A stretch of DNA of 64,000 bases from Collinsella sp. BG-O-102. GTDB taxonomy: Bacteria > Actinomycetota > Coriobacteriia > Coriobacteriales > Coriobacteriaceae. The stretch spans positions 1 to 64,000 of the forward strand of contig NZ_JAMOKO010000002.1 of the NCBI RefSeq assembly GCF_023656745.1. Direction: 5' to 3'. The translations under genes and the position numbers were made by a program. This document shows, piece by piece, positions 54,098-63,139 of the stretch (the stretch's first letter is position 1; each line of letters begins with the position of its first letter). The notes beneath the pieces were generated by a model. That model saw nothing but the letters and a program-made list of their open reading frames with translations. It did no database searches and was not told where the DNA came from.

Positions 54098-55774
54098 CTA
54101 CGCGAGCGCCTTTCTCAGCAACTCGTTGAAGAGCTTCGGGTTGCCCTTGCCGCGGCTCGCCTTCATGCACTGGCCCACCAAAAAGCCGATAACCTTCTGG
54201 TTGCCGTCACGATACTGCTGCGCCTGATCGGCACAGTTAGCCAGCACCTCGTCCACGATCGGCTGCAACGCACCGGCATCGCTCACCTGACGCATACCAC
54301 GCTCGTCGACGATCTTGTTGGGGTCGTCACCGGTCTGGGCCATGGCCTCAAAGACCTCGTGCGCTTGGTTGGAGCTGATGGCATCGGTCGCCAGCAGCTT
54401 GGCAAGAGCGGCCACCTGAGTCGGCGCGATGCCGGACTCGGCGAGCGACACGCCCGCGCCCTTAAGGTAGGCGATCATCTCGTTGACCAGCAGGTTTGCG
54501 ACCGTCTGGGCCTCTTTGCCAGCCATACCAGCAGCAGCGGCCTCAAAGAAGTCGGCAAACTCGGGGTCGCCGGCGATCTGCTCGGCGTCTGCTGTCTTAA
54601 TGCCAAAATCGGCCTCAAAACGGACGCGCTTGGCATCGGGCAGCTCGGGGATCTCGCCACGGCAGCGGTCGATGAACTCGTCGTCCAGGTCGAACGGCGC
54701 CAGGTCGGGATCGGGGAACAGGCGATAGTCGTCGGCCGTCTCCTTCACACGCATGACCACGGTGCGCTTGCGGCTAGGCTCCCAGTGGCGGGTCTCCTGA
54801 TAGATGATGCCGCCCTCCTCGAGTACCTCGGCCTGGCGGCAGATCTCGTAGGCAAGGCCGTCATGCAGGCTCTTAAACGAGTTGAGGTTCTTGAGCTCGG
54901 TCTTGGTGCCCAGCTTGGTCTCGCCGCGGCGACGCAGCGAAACGTTGCCGTCGCAGCGCATGGAACCCTTCTCCATGGAGCAGTCGGAAATGCCCAGCGT
55001 CACAAAAATGCGACGGAGCTTTTCCATAAACAGGCGAGCCTCCTCGGGCGTGCGCAGATCAGGCTCAGTCACGAGCTCGATCAAAGGCGTGCCGCAGCGG
55101 TTGTAGTCGACGAGTGACTCGGCCGCGGCGGTAATACGGCCCTCGGCACCGCCCACGTGCACCATCTTGGCGGCGTCCTCCTCCATGTGGATGCGCAGGA
55201 TGCGGATGGGCACCGTGTAGGAACCGTCCTCGCGACGCTCGGGCATCTGCAAGTTGGACGCATCATAGCTGGCCAGGTGGCCGGCGCGCTGGTTGCCCTC
55301 GCGCATGGTCGACGTCATGGACGTGGACAGACCCTCGGCGTTGGCCGAGGCGCTCGCCAGGCTCTGGACCTCGGCCTCACCAAACGCGCAGTCGGGGCGC
55401 TCGGCGGCACCGCGACCGGTCACATCCAGATCCAGGTGACCGTACATGGCAAAGGCGACCGGACCCTGCGTAGTCTGGAAGTTCTTGGCCATATCGGGAT
55501 AGAAGTAGTGCTTGCGGTAGAACATCGAGTGGCGCTGAATCTCGCAGTTGGTGGCCAGACCCGCCTTGACGATGCTCTCGATGGCACGTTTGTTGGGCAC
55601 CGGCAGGGCGCCGGGCAGGCCCAGGCACACCGGGCACACGTTGGCGTTGGGCTCGTCATCGTGGCTGAGCTTGCAGTTGCAGAACATCTTGGTATCGAGT
55701 GCGGTGAGCTCGGTATGGATCTCCAGGCCAATCACGGCCTCCCAATCCTGCAGGACCTCGGAAAGCTCCTTCAT
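54098..55774 (-). CDS. gatB: Asp/Glu-tRNA amidotransferase subunit B
   Basis: A 558-residue subunit B. It starts with the kinase core (IGLEIHTELTALDTKMFCNC) that activates misacylated tRNA, with the zinc cysteines CNCK and CPVCLGLPG. YFYPDMAKNFQTTQ and the GTPLIELVTEPDL segment follow. The C-terminal GatB/YqeY domain binds tRNA. AGGGAGG lies upstream of ATG 55774, which overlaps the gatA stop by one base. It makes Asn-tRNA and Gln-tRNA with gatA and gatC. Confidence 0.97.
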   Translation of the reverse strand: MKELSEVLQDWEAVIGLEIHTELTALDTKMFCNCKLSHDDEPNANVCPVCLGLPGALPVPNKRAIESIVKAGLATNCEIQRHSMFYRKHYFYPDMAKNFQTTQGPVAFAMYGHLDLDVTGRGAAERPDCAFGEAEVQSLASASANAEGLSTSMTSTMREGNQRAGHLASYDASNLQMPERREDGSYTVPIRILRIHMEEDAAKMVHVGGAEGRITAAAESLVDYNRCGTPLIELVTEPDLRTPEEARLFMEKLRRIFVTLGISDCSMEKGSMRCDGNVSLRRRGETKLGTKTELKNLNSFKSLHDGLAYEICRQAEVLEEGGIIYQETRHWEPSRKRTVVMRVKETADDYRLFPDPDLAPFDLDDEFIDRCRGEIPELPDAKRVRFEADFGIKTADAEQIAGDPEFADFFEAAAAGMAGKEAQTVANLLVNEMIAYLKGAGVSLAESGIAPTQVAALAKLLATDAISSNQAHEVFEAMAQTGDDPNKIVDERGMRQVSDAGALQPIVDEVLANCADQAQQYRDGNQKVIGFLVGQCMKASRGKGNPKLFNELLRKALA

Positions 55775-57288
55775 TACAGCTCGCCTCCCTTCCCGGCAAA
55801 ATCGGGCGCGACGGAAAGCGCGGGCGCACCCGTGGCGGCATCGGCAAAGCCGCGCTCCAGGGCGCGAGCAAACGTGAGCAGCTGACGGTCCTTAAACGCC
55901 GGACCCACCAGCTGGGCAGAAACGGGCAGCTGAGTATCCTCGCCCAGGCCCAGCGGCACCGAGATGCCACCGTTGCCGCAAATGTTGAGCGAGATGGTGT
56001 ACAGGTCGGAGAGGTACATCTGCGTGGGGTCGCTGATCTCGCCAAACTTAAAGGCCGTGCGCGGCGAGGCGGGCATGAGGATGGTGTCCACCTTGGCATA
56101 CGCGGCGTCGTAGTCCTGCGTGATGAGCGTGCGGGCCTTTTGCGCGGCGTAGTAGTACTTGTCGTACACGCCCGAGCTCAGCAGGTAGGCGCCGAGCATC
56201 TGACGGCGTTTGGCCTCGGCGCCAAAGCCGTGGGCGCGCGACAGCGAGCTCTGGTCGGATAGGTTGGCGCAGCCCTCCTCCTGATAGCCATAGCGAATGC
56301 CGTCGAAACGAGCCAGGTTGGAGAACGCCTCGGCCGGGCCGATGACGTAGTAGGCGGCGATGGCGGCGTCCAGGTGCGGCAGGTCGACCTCTACCAGCTC
56401 GGCGCCCTGGTTCTGCAGCTCCTGGGCGGCGCGCTCAACGGCGGAGCGGACCTCGGGCGTCAGGCCCTCGGCCTCCATAAACACGGGGATGATGCCCACG
56501 CGCCTACCCTCGATGCTGTCGTTGAGATGCTCGGTAAAGTCGACGGCGCAATCCTGGCTGGTACAGTCGTACGGATCGTGGCCCGCACCGGTAAGCGCGT
56601 TCATGGCCAGCGCGACATCCTCGACCGTGCGGCCGAAGGGGCCAACCTGGTCGAGCGACGAGCCAAAGGCCACAACGCCGTAACGGCTCACGGCGCCATA
56701 CGTGGGCTTAAAGCCCACCACGCCGCAGAGCGCCGCCGGTTGGCGAATAGAGCCGCCGGTGTCCGAGCCCAGCGAGAGCGCGACCTCGCCCGCGGCGACG
56801 GCGGCAGCGGAGCCGCCCGAGGAGCCGCCGGGCACGCGCTCGGTATCCCAGGGGTTGTTGGTGCGGTGGAACGCCGAGCTCTCGGTGGAGCTGCCAAAGG
56901 CAAACTCGTCCATGTTGGCCTTGCCCATGGGCAGGCAGCCGGCGTCGAGCATGCGCTGGACGCAGGTGGCGGTGTAGACGCTCTGGTAGTTCTCGAGCAT
57001 GCGGGAAGCGCAGGTGGTGCGCGTACCCACGAGGTTCATGTTGTCCTTAATGGCCAGCGGCACGCCCGCGAGCGGGGGCAGCGGCTTGCCTGCGGCACGG
57101 TCGGCATCCACGCGCGCGGCGGCCTCGAGCGCAAGCTCGGGCGCCACCTGCAGGAATGCCTGGACCCCGCCCTCGCGCGCCTCGATGGCGGCAAGGGAGG
57201 CCTGGGCCACCTCGGTAGCGGTAAAGTCGCCGGCGGCAACGCCTGCGGCGATCTGGGCGGCGGTAAAGGAATCGAAGCTTAGCGCCAT
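55774..57288 (-). CDS. gatA: Asp/Glu-tRNA amidotransferase subunit A
   Basis: A 504-residue amidase that releases ammonia from glutamine. The Ser-cisSer-Lys triad lies in AIKDNMN (Lys, about residue 81), the GGSSGGSAAAVAAG loop (about 154-167) and SLGSDTGGSIRQPA (nucleophile Ser about 179). A conserved early motif is LAGVPLAIKD. Its start overlaps the gatC stop (TAATG). The order gatC-gatA-gatB is as in many bacteria. Confidence 0.97.
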   Translation of the reverse strand: MALSFDSFTAAQIAAGVAAGDFTATEVAQASLAAIEAREGGVQAFLQVAPELALEAAARVDADRAAGKPLPPLAGVPLAIKDNMNLVGTRTTCASRMLENYQSVYTATCVQRMLDAGCLPMGKANMDEFAFGSSTESSAFHRTNNPWDTERVPGGSSGGSAAAVAAGEVALSLGSDTGGSIRQPAALCGVVGFKPTYGAVSRYGVVAFGSSLDQVGPFGRTVEDVALAMNALTGAGHDPYDCTSQDCAVDFTEHLNDSIEGRRVGIIPVFMEAEGLTPEVRSAVERAAQELQNQGAELVEVDLPHLDAAIAAYYVIGPAEAFSNLARFDGIRYGYQEEGCANLSDQSSLSRAHGFGAEAKRRQMLGAYLLSSGVYDKYYYAAQKARTLITQDYDAAYAKVDTILMPASPRTAFKFGEISDPTQMYLSDLYTISLNICGNGGISVPLGLGEDTQLPVSAQLVGPAFKDRQLLTFARALERGFADAATGAPALSVAPDFAGKGGEL

Positions 57289-57599
57289 TACTCGCTCTCC
57301 CCCTCTCCCAAAATGGACGGCACGCGGAAGTAGCGGTCGCGCGCGCTGCCGGCGTTTTCGAGCGCAATGTCGAGCGGCAGGTCGCGCTCGGGCTCGCGCA
57401 GGTCATCGCCCATCACGTTGGACAGGCTTCCGATGGGATGGAACGTGGGCTCCACGTCGGGCAAGTCATATTGCAAGACGGGCTCGAGCATCTGGACGGC
57501 GTCGTTCATGTAGGACGTCATCTGGGTGAGCTCGTCATCGGTCAGTGCGATCTTTGCGTACTCGGCGATGCCGCGCACGTCTTTCTCGCTGAGTGCCAT
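57288..57599 (-). CDS. gatC: Asp/Glu-tRNA amidotransferase subunit C
   Basis: A 103-residue subunit that wraps and stabilises GatA. VRGIAEYAKIALTDDEL is the family N-terminal helix. The C-terminal part (RDRYFRVPSILGEGESE) has the conserved RVP motif. The start chosen is ATG 57599 with AAGGGAG 5 bases upstream; six upstream codons of the frame are left out. Confidence 0.93.
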   Translation of the reverse strand: MALSEKDVRGIAEYAKIALTDDELTQMTSYMNDAVQMLEPVLQYDLPDVEPTFHPIGSLSNVMGDDLREPERDLPLDIALENAGSARDRYFRVPSILGEGESE

Positions 57600-57941
57600 A
57601 GGCGCTCCCTTCCGCATAACAGTTAAACCGCTCTAGTATACAAGGCAACGCCGGCTTGGAGCAGGCGCTTTACCCAAATGCAGTGAAAACGTAACGAGGG
57701 CGGCGGTTGGTAGGCGGCGGGCTGGCGGTTCTATAGCGAATCCGCACCGTCCATACCGAAAACCGTCTCGTCCACAGCGAAAAGCATCCCGACCACAACG
57801 AAAAGCATCACAACATTCGACGCTTTTCGTCAAAATCGCGATTTTCATCGAATGTTGTGATGGTCTGGATATCTCGAATGCCCAGTTGAAGCCAATCCGC
57901 CACAAAGGCGTACTGTCCCCTTGCAGAGTTCTCCCCCAGCG
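57600..57941. other. Intergenic repeat region between gatC and HAD gene
   Basis: No gene is supported. About 57745-57810 has three 22-base imperfect tandem units (of the type CCAcaaCGAAAAGCATC), followed by a palindrome at 57806-57862 and a degenerate CCTGTCC-type element near 57899-57925. Confidence 0.55.
57806..57862. repeat. ACATTCGA-family palindrome, copy 1
   Basis: CATCACAACATTCGA at 57806-57820 pairs exactly with TCGAATGTTGTGATG at 57848-57862. The loop contains AAAATCG/CGATTTT at 57832-57845. Copies 2 and 3 lie at 58912 and 63037. Confidence 0.8.
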
Positions 57942-58763
57942 CTACAGCAGATGTTCCTCGATAAAGATCGCGATGCCGTCTTTGTCGTTGCTGGCGGTTA
58001 CAAAATCGGCGGCGGAGCAGGTGGCGTCGCTGCCATTTGCCATGGCCACCCCCACGCCGGCGTCAGCCACCATGCAGGTGTCGTTATCGGCATCGCCAAA
58101 CACGCAGATGTCCTGGAGCTCCATGTCGTTGAGCTCCGCCACGCGCACAAGGCCGCGCGTCTTGGACACGCGCGGATCCATGAACTCGTAGAGCCGCTGC
58201 GTGGTTTGCAGAGCCGCCGCCTTAACAGTGTTATCGGCAAACGTCGACGCCCGCTCAATCACCCGCGGCATTACCTCGGGCGCCATGGTAAACATCACCT
58301 TGGGCTGCGGCTCGCGCAAAAACTCGGCAAAATCGACCACCTGGTAGGGCACGCCGTCGACGCGCGACAGGTGCTCGACGCACGCGTTGCTCTCGGGCAC
58401 GTAGAACACGCCGTCTCGGGGGCAGACGGGCGTTGCCGGAAGGTCCGCCATGTGCTTGCAGATGCGCGCGATAGTCTCGCCCAGCAGTGGATAGCTCAGC
58501 TCGTTGATGTCGTGCGCGCGGTCGATGACCTCGGCGCCACCGCAGCCCACGAGCACGTCCACCAGGCCTTCGATGCCCCAGAGCTCGTACATGGCCTCGG
58601 TCGCATGGGCGTCGCGCCCGGTGCACAGGCCAAAGAGCACGCCGCGCTCGCGCAGGGCGCGGATCGCCGCCACGGTGCGCGGGGACACCGTGTGCTGGCT
58701 CGTGAGCAGCGTGCCGTCGATATCGCAGAACACGGCTTTGATGTGGCTGAAGGTGGTGTCCAT
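57942..58763 (-). CDS. HAD-family (Cof-type) phosphatase
   Basis: A 273-residue HAD hydrolase of the Cof type. The nucleophile motif is VFCDIDGTLLTS (about residues 10-21), motif II is CTGRDA, and the later KAAA segment with FGDADNDTCMV (about 225-235) gives motifs III-IV. Such enzymes remove phosphate from sugar phosphates or flavin-related compounds, but the substrate is unknown. The start ATG 58763 (MDTTFSHIKAV) has AAAGG upstream; the frame runs about 60 codons further into repeats. Confidence 0.9.
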   Translation of the reverse strand: MDTTFSHIKAVFCDIDGTLLTSQHTVSPRTVAAIRALRERGVLFGLCTGRDAHATEAMYELWGIEGLVDVLVGCGGAEVIDRAHDINELSYPLLGETIARICKHMADLPATPVCPRDGVFYVPESNACVEHLSRVDGVPYQVVDFAEFLREPQPKVMFTMAPEVMPRVIERASTFADNTVKAAALQTTQRLYEFMDPRVSKTRGLVRVAELNDMELQDICVFGDADNDTCMVADAGVGVAMANGSDATCSAADFVTASNDKDGIAIFIEEHLL

Positions 58764-58857
58764 GGGGGCCTTTCTGGGTTGTGCGGCGGTGTGGGGTGCA
58801 TTCGCAAACGGCGTACATGGTATACCAAGGCGCAGGTGCGGCCCGTCAAAGCAAAAA

Positions 58858-58890
58858 CCACCACAAAGGTGCCTGGCCCCTTTGTGGTGG
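58858..58890. repeat. CCTGTCC-family hairpin, CCACCACAAAGG arms
   Basis: CCACCACAAAGG at 58858-58869 pairs with CCTTTGTGGTGG at 58879-58890 around TGCCTGGCC. Its flanks (AGCAAAAA before, AAGTGACGTTTGC after) match the copy at 60429 almost exactly, so the repeat unit is about 55 bases. Confidence 0.8.
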
Positions 58891-58911
58891 AAGTGACGTT
58901 TGCGGGCCAAG

Positions 58912-58970
58912 CCATCACAACATTCGATGTTTTTCGCCATAATTGAGATTTCCATCGAATGTTGTGATGG
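58912..58970. repeat. ACATTCGA-family palindrome, copy 2
   Basis: CCATCACAACATTCGATG at 58912-58929 pairs exactly with its complement at 58953-58970 (18 bp). On the plus strand it is followed by TTTTT. It stands next to the CCTGTCC copy, so the two families are composite here. Confidence 0.82.
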
Positions 58971-58973
58971 TTT

Positions 58974-60254
58974 TTACTGCCTTGCGGCACGATCAAAATG
59001 CCGGCGTCCAAACAGCAGCAACGCCGTAGGGACCGCCGTCACGACCATGCCTGCCCCCACGAGTGTCTGCTGTACGCCAAATGTCGCCGCCAGCCACGGG
59101 GCAATCGCCAGCGGCGCCACGCCGGCGAACATATTGCCAAAGCCCATGACCGAGTTCACTCGACCGAGCTGCTCGAGCGGGGCCGTCGTTTGCACAATGG
59201 TGTTGTGGAGCGGGTTGACGACGCCCCACGCCACGCCCAGGAAAATCTGGCCGACGAGGGCTACACCCACGTACGGTGTTCCCACATAGAGCAAACTTCC
59301 CAGGCCCACGGACATAAGCGCCACGAGCAGCGTTTTAAGGTTGACCAGGTGCGGCGGCAAGCGGAGCGCGAGGACGGCGCCCAGCACCGCGCCGACACCG
59401 CTGGCCGACGAGAGCCAGCCCATCCACTCAACGCCGACATGCAGGACATCGCGATAGAAGAACGACTCGAGCGGGTCGAAGGCTCCATAGCCAAAGTTCG
59501 AAAGAAAAATGATGCAGAAAAGTAGCGCGAGGACGCTGTTGGTGAAGACTGTCTTGATGCTGGCTGCGAAGGTGGCGCGGGCGGACGTGCTGGGGTTGGA
59601 GCTTTGTCCCGCACGCTCCCCTTCCTCCGCCGAATCGGCATCCGCATCCCCGGCGACATGGCTGGTCTGCGGCCTAAAGCCCCAACCGACGACGAACGCC
59701 AGCACGGTAAAGAGCATCATAAGCACAAACACCGCGCGCGACGACGCAGCCGCCGCGACAAAGCCGCCCAACGTGGGTCCGACGATAATACTCACGTTTG
59801 AGAACATGGCGATGGCGGAGTTGATGTCTTTGAGCTCGACAGAATCGTCGGTGAGATACGCCGGATAGGACGTAGCGATGGGCTGGGCGAATCCCATCAC
59901 AAAGCCCAGGAGTACCGCACCGAGCAGGACGATGCCAGTCGCGCTGCCAAAAACGAGGATCGCCGCGCCGGTTGCCAACGTGCCGACGATACTTGCCCGG
60001 AAATGCCGGCACGGACCCCAAGCGTCAAGCGCCGCTCCACCCGCAAAGGACCCCAGGATCACGAAAACGTTCATAAACAGAACGGCCAGCGATGTCGCCA
60101 CGACCGAGGCATCGTCTGCATAGGTGAGCGTTCCGATGACGCCGATAAAGTAGCTGGTCTGAAAACCGGTGTAGATGAGAAAGCGCATCGCCACCAGGCG
60201 CTTGGCCTGCACGGACAGCGATGATTGAGGCTTTGAGAAAAGAGAGGCGAGCAT
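58974..60254 (-). CDS. MFS transporter
   Basis: A 426-residue major facilitator permease with about twelve hydrophobic segments in two halves separated by a charged cytoplasmic loop (about residues 195-220). The sequence has the FSNFGYGAF and GDALATY-free glycine-rich helices typical of drug or sugar exporters; the substrate is unknown. The start ATG 60254 (MLASLFSK) has AAGGAG 5 bases upstream. It lies after the moaA-moaCB genes on the minus strand but is separated by 288 bases of repeats. Confidence 0.87.
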   Translation of the reverse strand: MLASLFSKPQSSLSVQAKRLVAMRFLIYTGFQTSYFIGVIGTLTYADDASVVATSLAVLFMNVFVILGSFAGGAALDAWGPCRHFRASIVGTLATGAAILVFGSATGIVLLGAVLLGFVMGFAQPIATSYPAYLTDDSVELKDINSAIAMFSNVSIIVGPTLGGFVAAAASSRAVFVLMMLFTVLAFVVGWGFRPQTSHVAGDADADSAEEGERAGQSSNPSTSARATFAASIKTVFTNSVLALLFCIIFLSNFGYGAFDPLESFFYRDVLHVGVEWMGWLSSASGVGAVLGAVLALRLPPHLVNLKTLLVALMSVGLGSLLYVGTPYVGVALVGQIFLGVAWGVVNPLHNTIVQTTAPLEQLGRVNSVMGFGNMFAGVAPLAIAPWLAATFGVQQTLVGAGMVVTAVPTALLLFGRRHFDRAARQ

Positions 60255-60428
60255 GGAGACTCCTTGTTTCATACGAATGCGGACGGTGGGCATTCGCCAC
60301 CGTCTGTCAAATCAATCTATCCGCATGAAACATTAAGGACGCATCAAGCCCCTTCTCTCCGTTTTTCGCCCGTCATGAACTACTTGGTAGATTGTAAGAC
60401 ATGTCCCACACATCTACCAAAGCAAAAA

Positions 60429-60461
60429 CCACCACAAAGGTGCCTGTCCCCTTTGTGGTGG
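60429..60461. repeat. CCTGTCC-family hairpin, second CCACCACAAAGG copy
   Basis: CCACCACAAAGG at 60429-60440 pairs with CCTTTGTGGTGG at 60450-60461 around TGCCTGTCC. It is nearly identical to 58858-58890 with its flanks. Confidence 0.82.
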
Positions 60462-60482
60462 AAATGACGTTTGCCCAGATAA

Positions 60483-60519
60483 AACCTGCCAAAATAAACC
60501 TGTCCCTATTTGGCAGGTT
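60483..60519. repeat. CCTGTCC-loop hairpin with AACCTGCCAAA arms
   Basis: AACCTGCCAAAATA at 60483-60496 pairs with TATTTGGCAGGTT at 60507-60519 (one bulge). The loop AACCTGTCCC repeats the same word though the arms are unrelated to the neighbouring copy. It lies 24 bases past the moaC-mobB stop. Confidence 0.78.
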
Positions 60520-60542
60520 ATGGCAGCGCAGCGAGCCAGCCC

Positions 60543-61844
60543 TTAAAGGTGATCTTGGATAAGATCGCAGATGGCTCGGGCGTCGTTGATGTTGATGGCT
60601 CGGGTCGCAAAGCCGGCGTCGAAGGCCTGACGCGCCAGGGCTTCGTTGCAGGCAAGGGCCAACGTGTGACCGTCGACCAGGTCGAGCGAGCTCTTGCCGC
60701 GCAGACGGTCGACACCGGAGCGTGCGACGACGATGTTGTCGAAGCCCTCGGTCTTGTAGCCCTCGATGATTACTACGTCGACATCGTTGTAGCGCGACAG
60801 CAGCTCGCGCGCGGGCATCTCGTCCTCCTCGCGCGTGTCGGCGTACTCCGCCCAGCGCGTGGCGCAGATGAGGCCCACGTGTTTTGAGCCGGCCTGGTGA
60901 TGGCGCCACGTATCCTTAGCGGGCACGTCGATATCAAAGCCGTGGTGCCCGTGATGCTTGAGCGAACCCACGCGCAGACCGCGGCGGGTGAGCTCGGCAA
61001 TGACCTTCTCGACGAGCGTGGTCTTGCCCGAGTTTTGGTAGCCGATAAACGCGATCGCGGGGACGGCCGGTGCCGGAGCTGCGGGCGCGACGGCGACGGG
61101 TGCGTTTGCGAGCGCGGCACCGTCAGTGGCCACGGTCTCAGCGGCAGCGGCCTGACGCTCTGCGCGATCCCATACGCCCGAGCGGCCGCCCTCCTTGTGC
61201 AGCAGGCGCACGCCGACGATCTCCATGCCGCGATCGACCGCCTTGCACATGTCATAGATCGTTAGGCACGCGGCACTCGCTCCAGTCAGTGCCTCCATCT
61301 CGATACCCGTCTTGCCCGTCACGCCCGCCGTGACCAGCACGTGAAAGCCAACCTGCCCGTCCGTGCGCGCCGGCGCCCAGCCCTCAGGCACGTCATCGAC
61401 AGGCGTCCCTGCCGGAGCGATGGGCTCAATATCGCACTTACTCTTGGTAATGAGCAACGGATGGCACATGGGGATGATGTCGCTCGTGCGCTTGATGGCC
61501 ATGATGCCCGCGACGCGCGCGCAGGCGAGCACGTCGCCCTTTTTGGCGCGGTCCTGCAGCACCATGGCCTGCGTCTCGGGATGCATGAGGATGGTGCCCT
61601 CGGCGATGGCAATGCGATGGGTCTCGGCCTTGTCGGACACGTCGACCATGCGAACCTCGCCCTTGGCATCCACGTGCGTCAGCTCGTCGCGACGGGCGTC
61701 GCGGGCGGGCTCGGTGGCAGCGCTGGTAGTCGGCTGCACGGACGTGTCGGCGTTGCCAGTATTAGCCGCGACTGAGGCTTTATGGGCAGACATCGCGGCC
61801 CTGCGAGCGGCCTTGGTGGCATCGGCGTACCTGCTCTTGGCCAT
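60543..61844 (-). CDS. Fused MoaC-MobB molybdenum cofactor protein
   Basis: A 433-residue fusion. Residues about 50-70 form a Ser/Ala/Thr-rich entry. MoaC follows (about 70-215), with MCHPLLITK and GVTGKTGIEMEALTGASAACLTIYDMCK as its signature; it makes cyclic pyranopterin monophosphate with MoaA. A linker of Ala/Pro runs to about 255. MobB (about 258-433) has the P-loop FIGYQNSGKTTL and KHHGHHGFDIDVPAKDTWRH, which handles GTP in guanine-dinucleotide cofactor formation. ATG 61844 has GGAGG 8 bases upstream. It starts 4 bases after the moaA stop. Confidence 0.93.
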   Translation of the reverse strand: MAKSRYADATKAARRAAMSAHKASVAANTGNADTSVQPTTSAATEPARDARRDELTHVDAKGEVRMVDVSDKAETHRIAIAEGTILMHPETQAMVLQDRAKKGDVLACARVAGIMAIKRTSDIIPMCHPLLITKSKCDIEPIAPAGTPVDDVPEGWAPARTDGQVGFHVLVTAGVTGKTGIEMEALTGASAACLTIYDMCKAVDRGMEIVGVRLLHKEGGRSGVWDRAERQAAAAETVATDGAALANAPVAVAPAAPAPAVPAIAFIGYQNSGKTTLVEKVIAELTRRGLRVGSLKHHGHHGFDIDVPAKDTWRHHQAGSKHVGLICATRWAEYADTREEDEMPARELLSRYNDVDVVIIEGYKTEGFDNIVVARSGVDRLRGKSSLDLVDGHTLALACNEALARQAFDAGFATRAININDARAICDLIQDHL

Positions 61845-61848
61845 ATGA

Positions 61849-62904
61849 TCATCCTCCGATTTGGGACATAAATCGTTGCGTGCCCTCAATTATCGCGTGT
61901 TCCTGCGGTTTGTGGGCCACGGCATCGCGCCAAATCGAAAGTACCTGCATATCATCACCACGGCGCAGCGCCTCACGCACCGAATACTCGGCATCGCTGA
62001 ACAGGCACGGACGCACGTTGCCGTCTGCCGTCAGGCGCAGACGGTTGCAGTTCGCGCAAAAATGATTGGACATAGCACTGATAAAGCCCACCGTACCCGC
62101 CGCGCCCGGAAAGCGCCAGTAGCGCGCGGGGCCCGCGCCGGCAGGAGCGTCGTTGATGTCGAGCGGTTCAAGCTCGCCCAGTCCCGCCGCGGTGGCCCCG
62201 GCATTGATGCGCGCCCGCAGCTCGTCACTCGGCACGGTATCGCTCGCGTCCCACAGCTCGGGATTGAGCGCGGGCGCATGCGGGTCCACAGCGCAATGCG
62301 AGCTGGTGCGCTCGTCGCCGATGGGCATGTATTCGATAAAGCGCAGGTGGATAGGGCGGTCGAGCGTGAGCCGCGCGAGGGCCGCCACATCCTGGTTGAG
62401 CCGGCGCACCACAACGCAGTTGACCTTAACGGGCTCAAAGCCCCAAGCCAGCGCCGCGTCGATGCCAGCCATGGTCTGCTCGAGCCGACCCAAGCGCGTG
62501 ATCTTTCCAAAGAGCGTAGGGTCGAGCGTATCGAGCGAGATGTTGACGCGGTTAAGCCCGGCGTCTTTGAGCTGCGGCGCCAGCTTGGGCAGCAGGGCGC
62601 CGTTGGTGGTGAGCGAAATGTCCTCGATCTGCGGAATCGCGCGGATATCACGAATGAGCGGAATAATACGGCGGCTGACCAGCGGCTCGCCGCCCGTCAG
62701 GCGTACGCGGCGAATGCCCTCCCCCGCCACCAGGCGCACAAAGCGGGCGATCTCCTCGGCGCTGAGCAGCTCGTCGTGCGCGCGGGGTGCCACGCCATCG
62801 GCCGGCATGCAATAGATGCAGCGGAAATTGCACTTGTCGGTAACGGCAATGCGCAGGTAGTTGATGTCGCGGCCAAAACCGTCATGTTGCACGTGCCCGT
62901 CCAC
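61849..62904 (-). CDS. moaA: GTP 3',8-cyclase (radical SAM)
   Basis: A 351-residue radical-SAM enzyme for the first step of molybdenum cofactor synthesis. The SAM cluster motif is CNFRCIYC (about residues 24-31); the second cluster is in CANCNRLRLTADGNVRPCLF. The protein ends MSQIGG, the Gly-Gly tail required in the family. The start codon is GTG (62904) with GAGGGGAGGG upstream. It is co-transcribed with the moaC-mobB gene downstream. No moaE, moaD or molybdoenzyme gene is in the window. Confidence 0.96.
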   Translation of the reverse strand: MDGHVQHDGFGRDINYLRIAVTDKCNFRCIYCMPADGVAPRAHDELLSAEEIARFVRLVAGEGIRRVRLTGGEPLVSRRIIPLIRDIRAIPQIEDISLTTNGALLPKLAPQLKDAGLNRVNISLDTLDPTLFGKITRLGRLEQTMAGIDAALAWGFEPVKVNCVVVRRLNQDVAALARLTLDRPIHLRFIEYMPIGDERTSSHCAVDPHAPALNPELWDASDTVPSDELRARINAGATAAGLGELEPLDINDAPAGAGPARYWRFPGAAGTVGFISAMSNHFCANCNRLRLTADGNVRPCLFSDAEYSVREALRRGDDMQVLSIWRDAVAHKPQEHAIIEGTQRFMSQIGG

Positions 62905-63036
62905 GCAGCCCTCCCCTCACGCGGCGTTTTATTCTTCGGAAAACATAATACCCCACGAGAGAATCATGCCAACACCCGTACGACAGGACAGGCCACTTCG
63001 AGCAAGACCGGCCTCCCAAGCCCATCCTCAGCACGC

Positions 63037-63101
63037 AAACCATCACAACATTCGATGCTTTTCTCGTTTTTGGCAAAAAACGTTGAATGTTGTGATGGTT
63101 T
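63037..63101. repeat. ACATTCGA-family palindrome, copy 3
   Basis: AAACCATCACAACATTC at 63037-63053 pairs exactly with GAATGTTGTGATGGTTT at 63085-63101. It lies between the moaA start and the end of the edge gene. Confidence 0.82.
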
Positions 63102-63139
63102 GTCTGCCCACGGCACCCCGTAGAAGGGCCGGAACGCCC

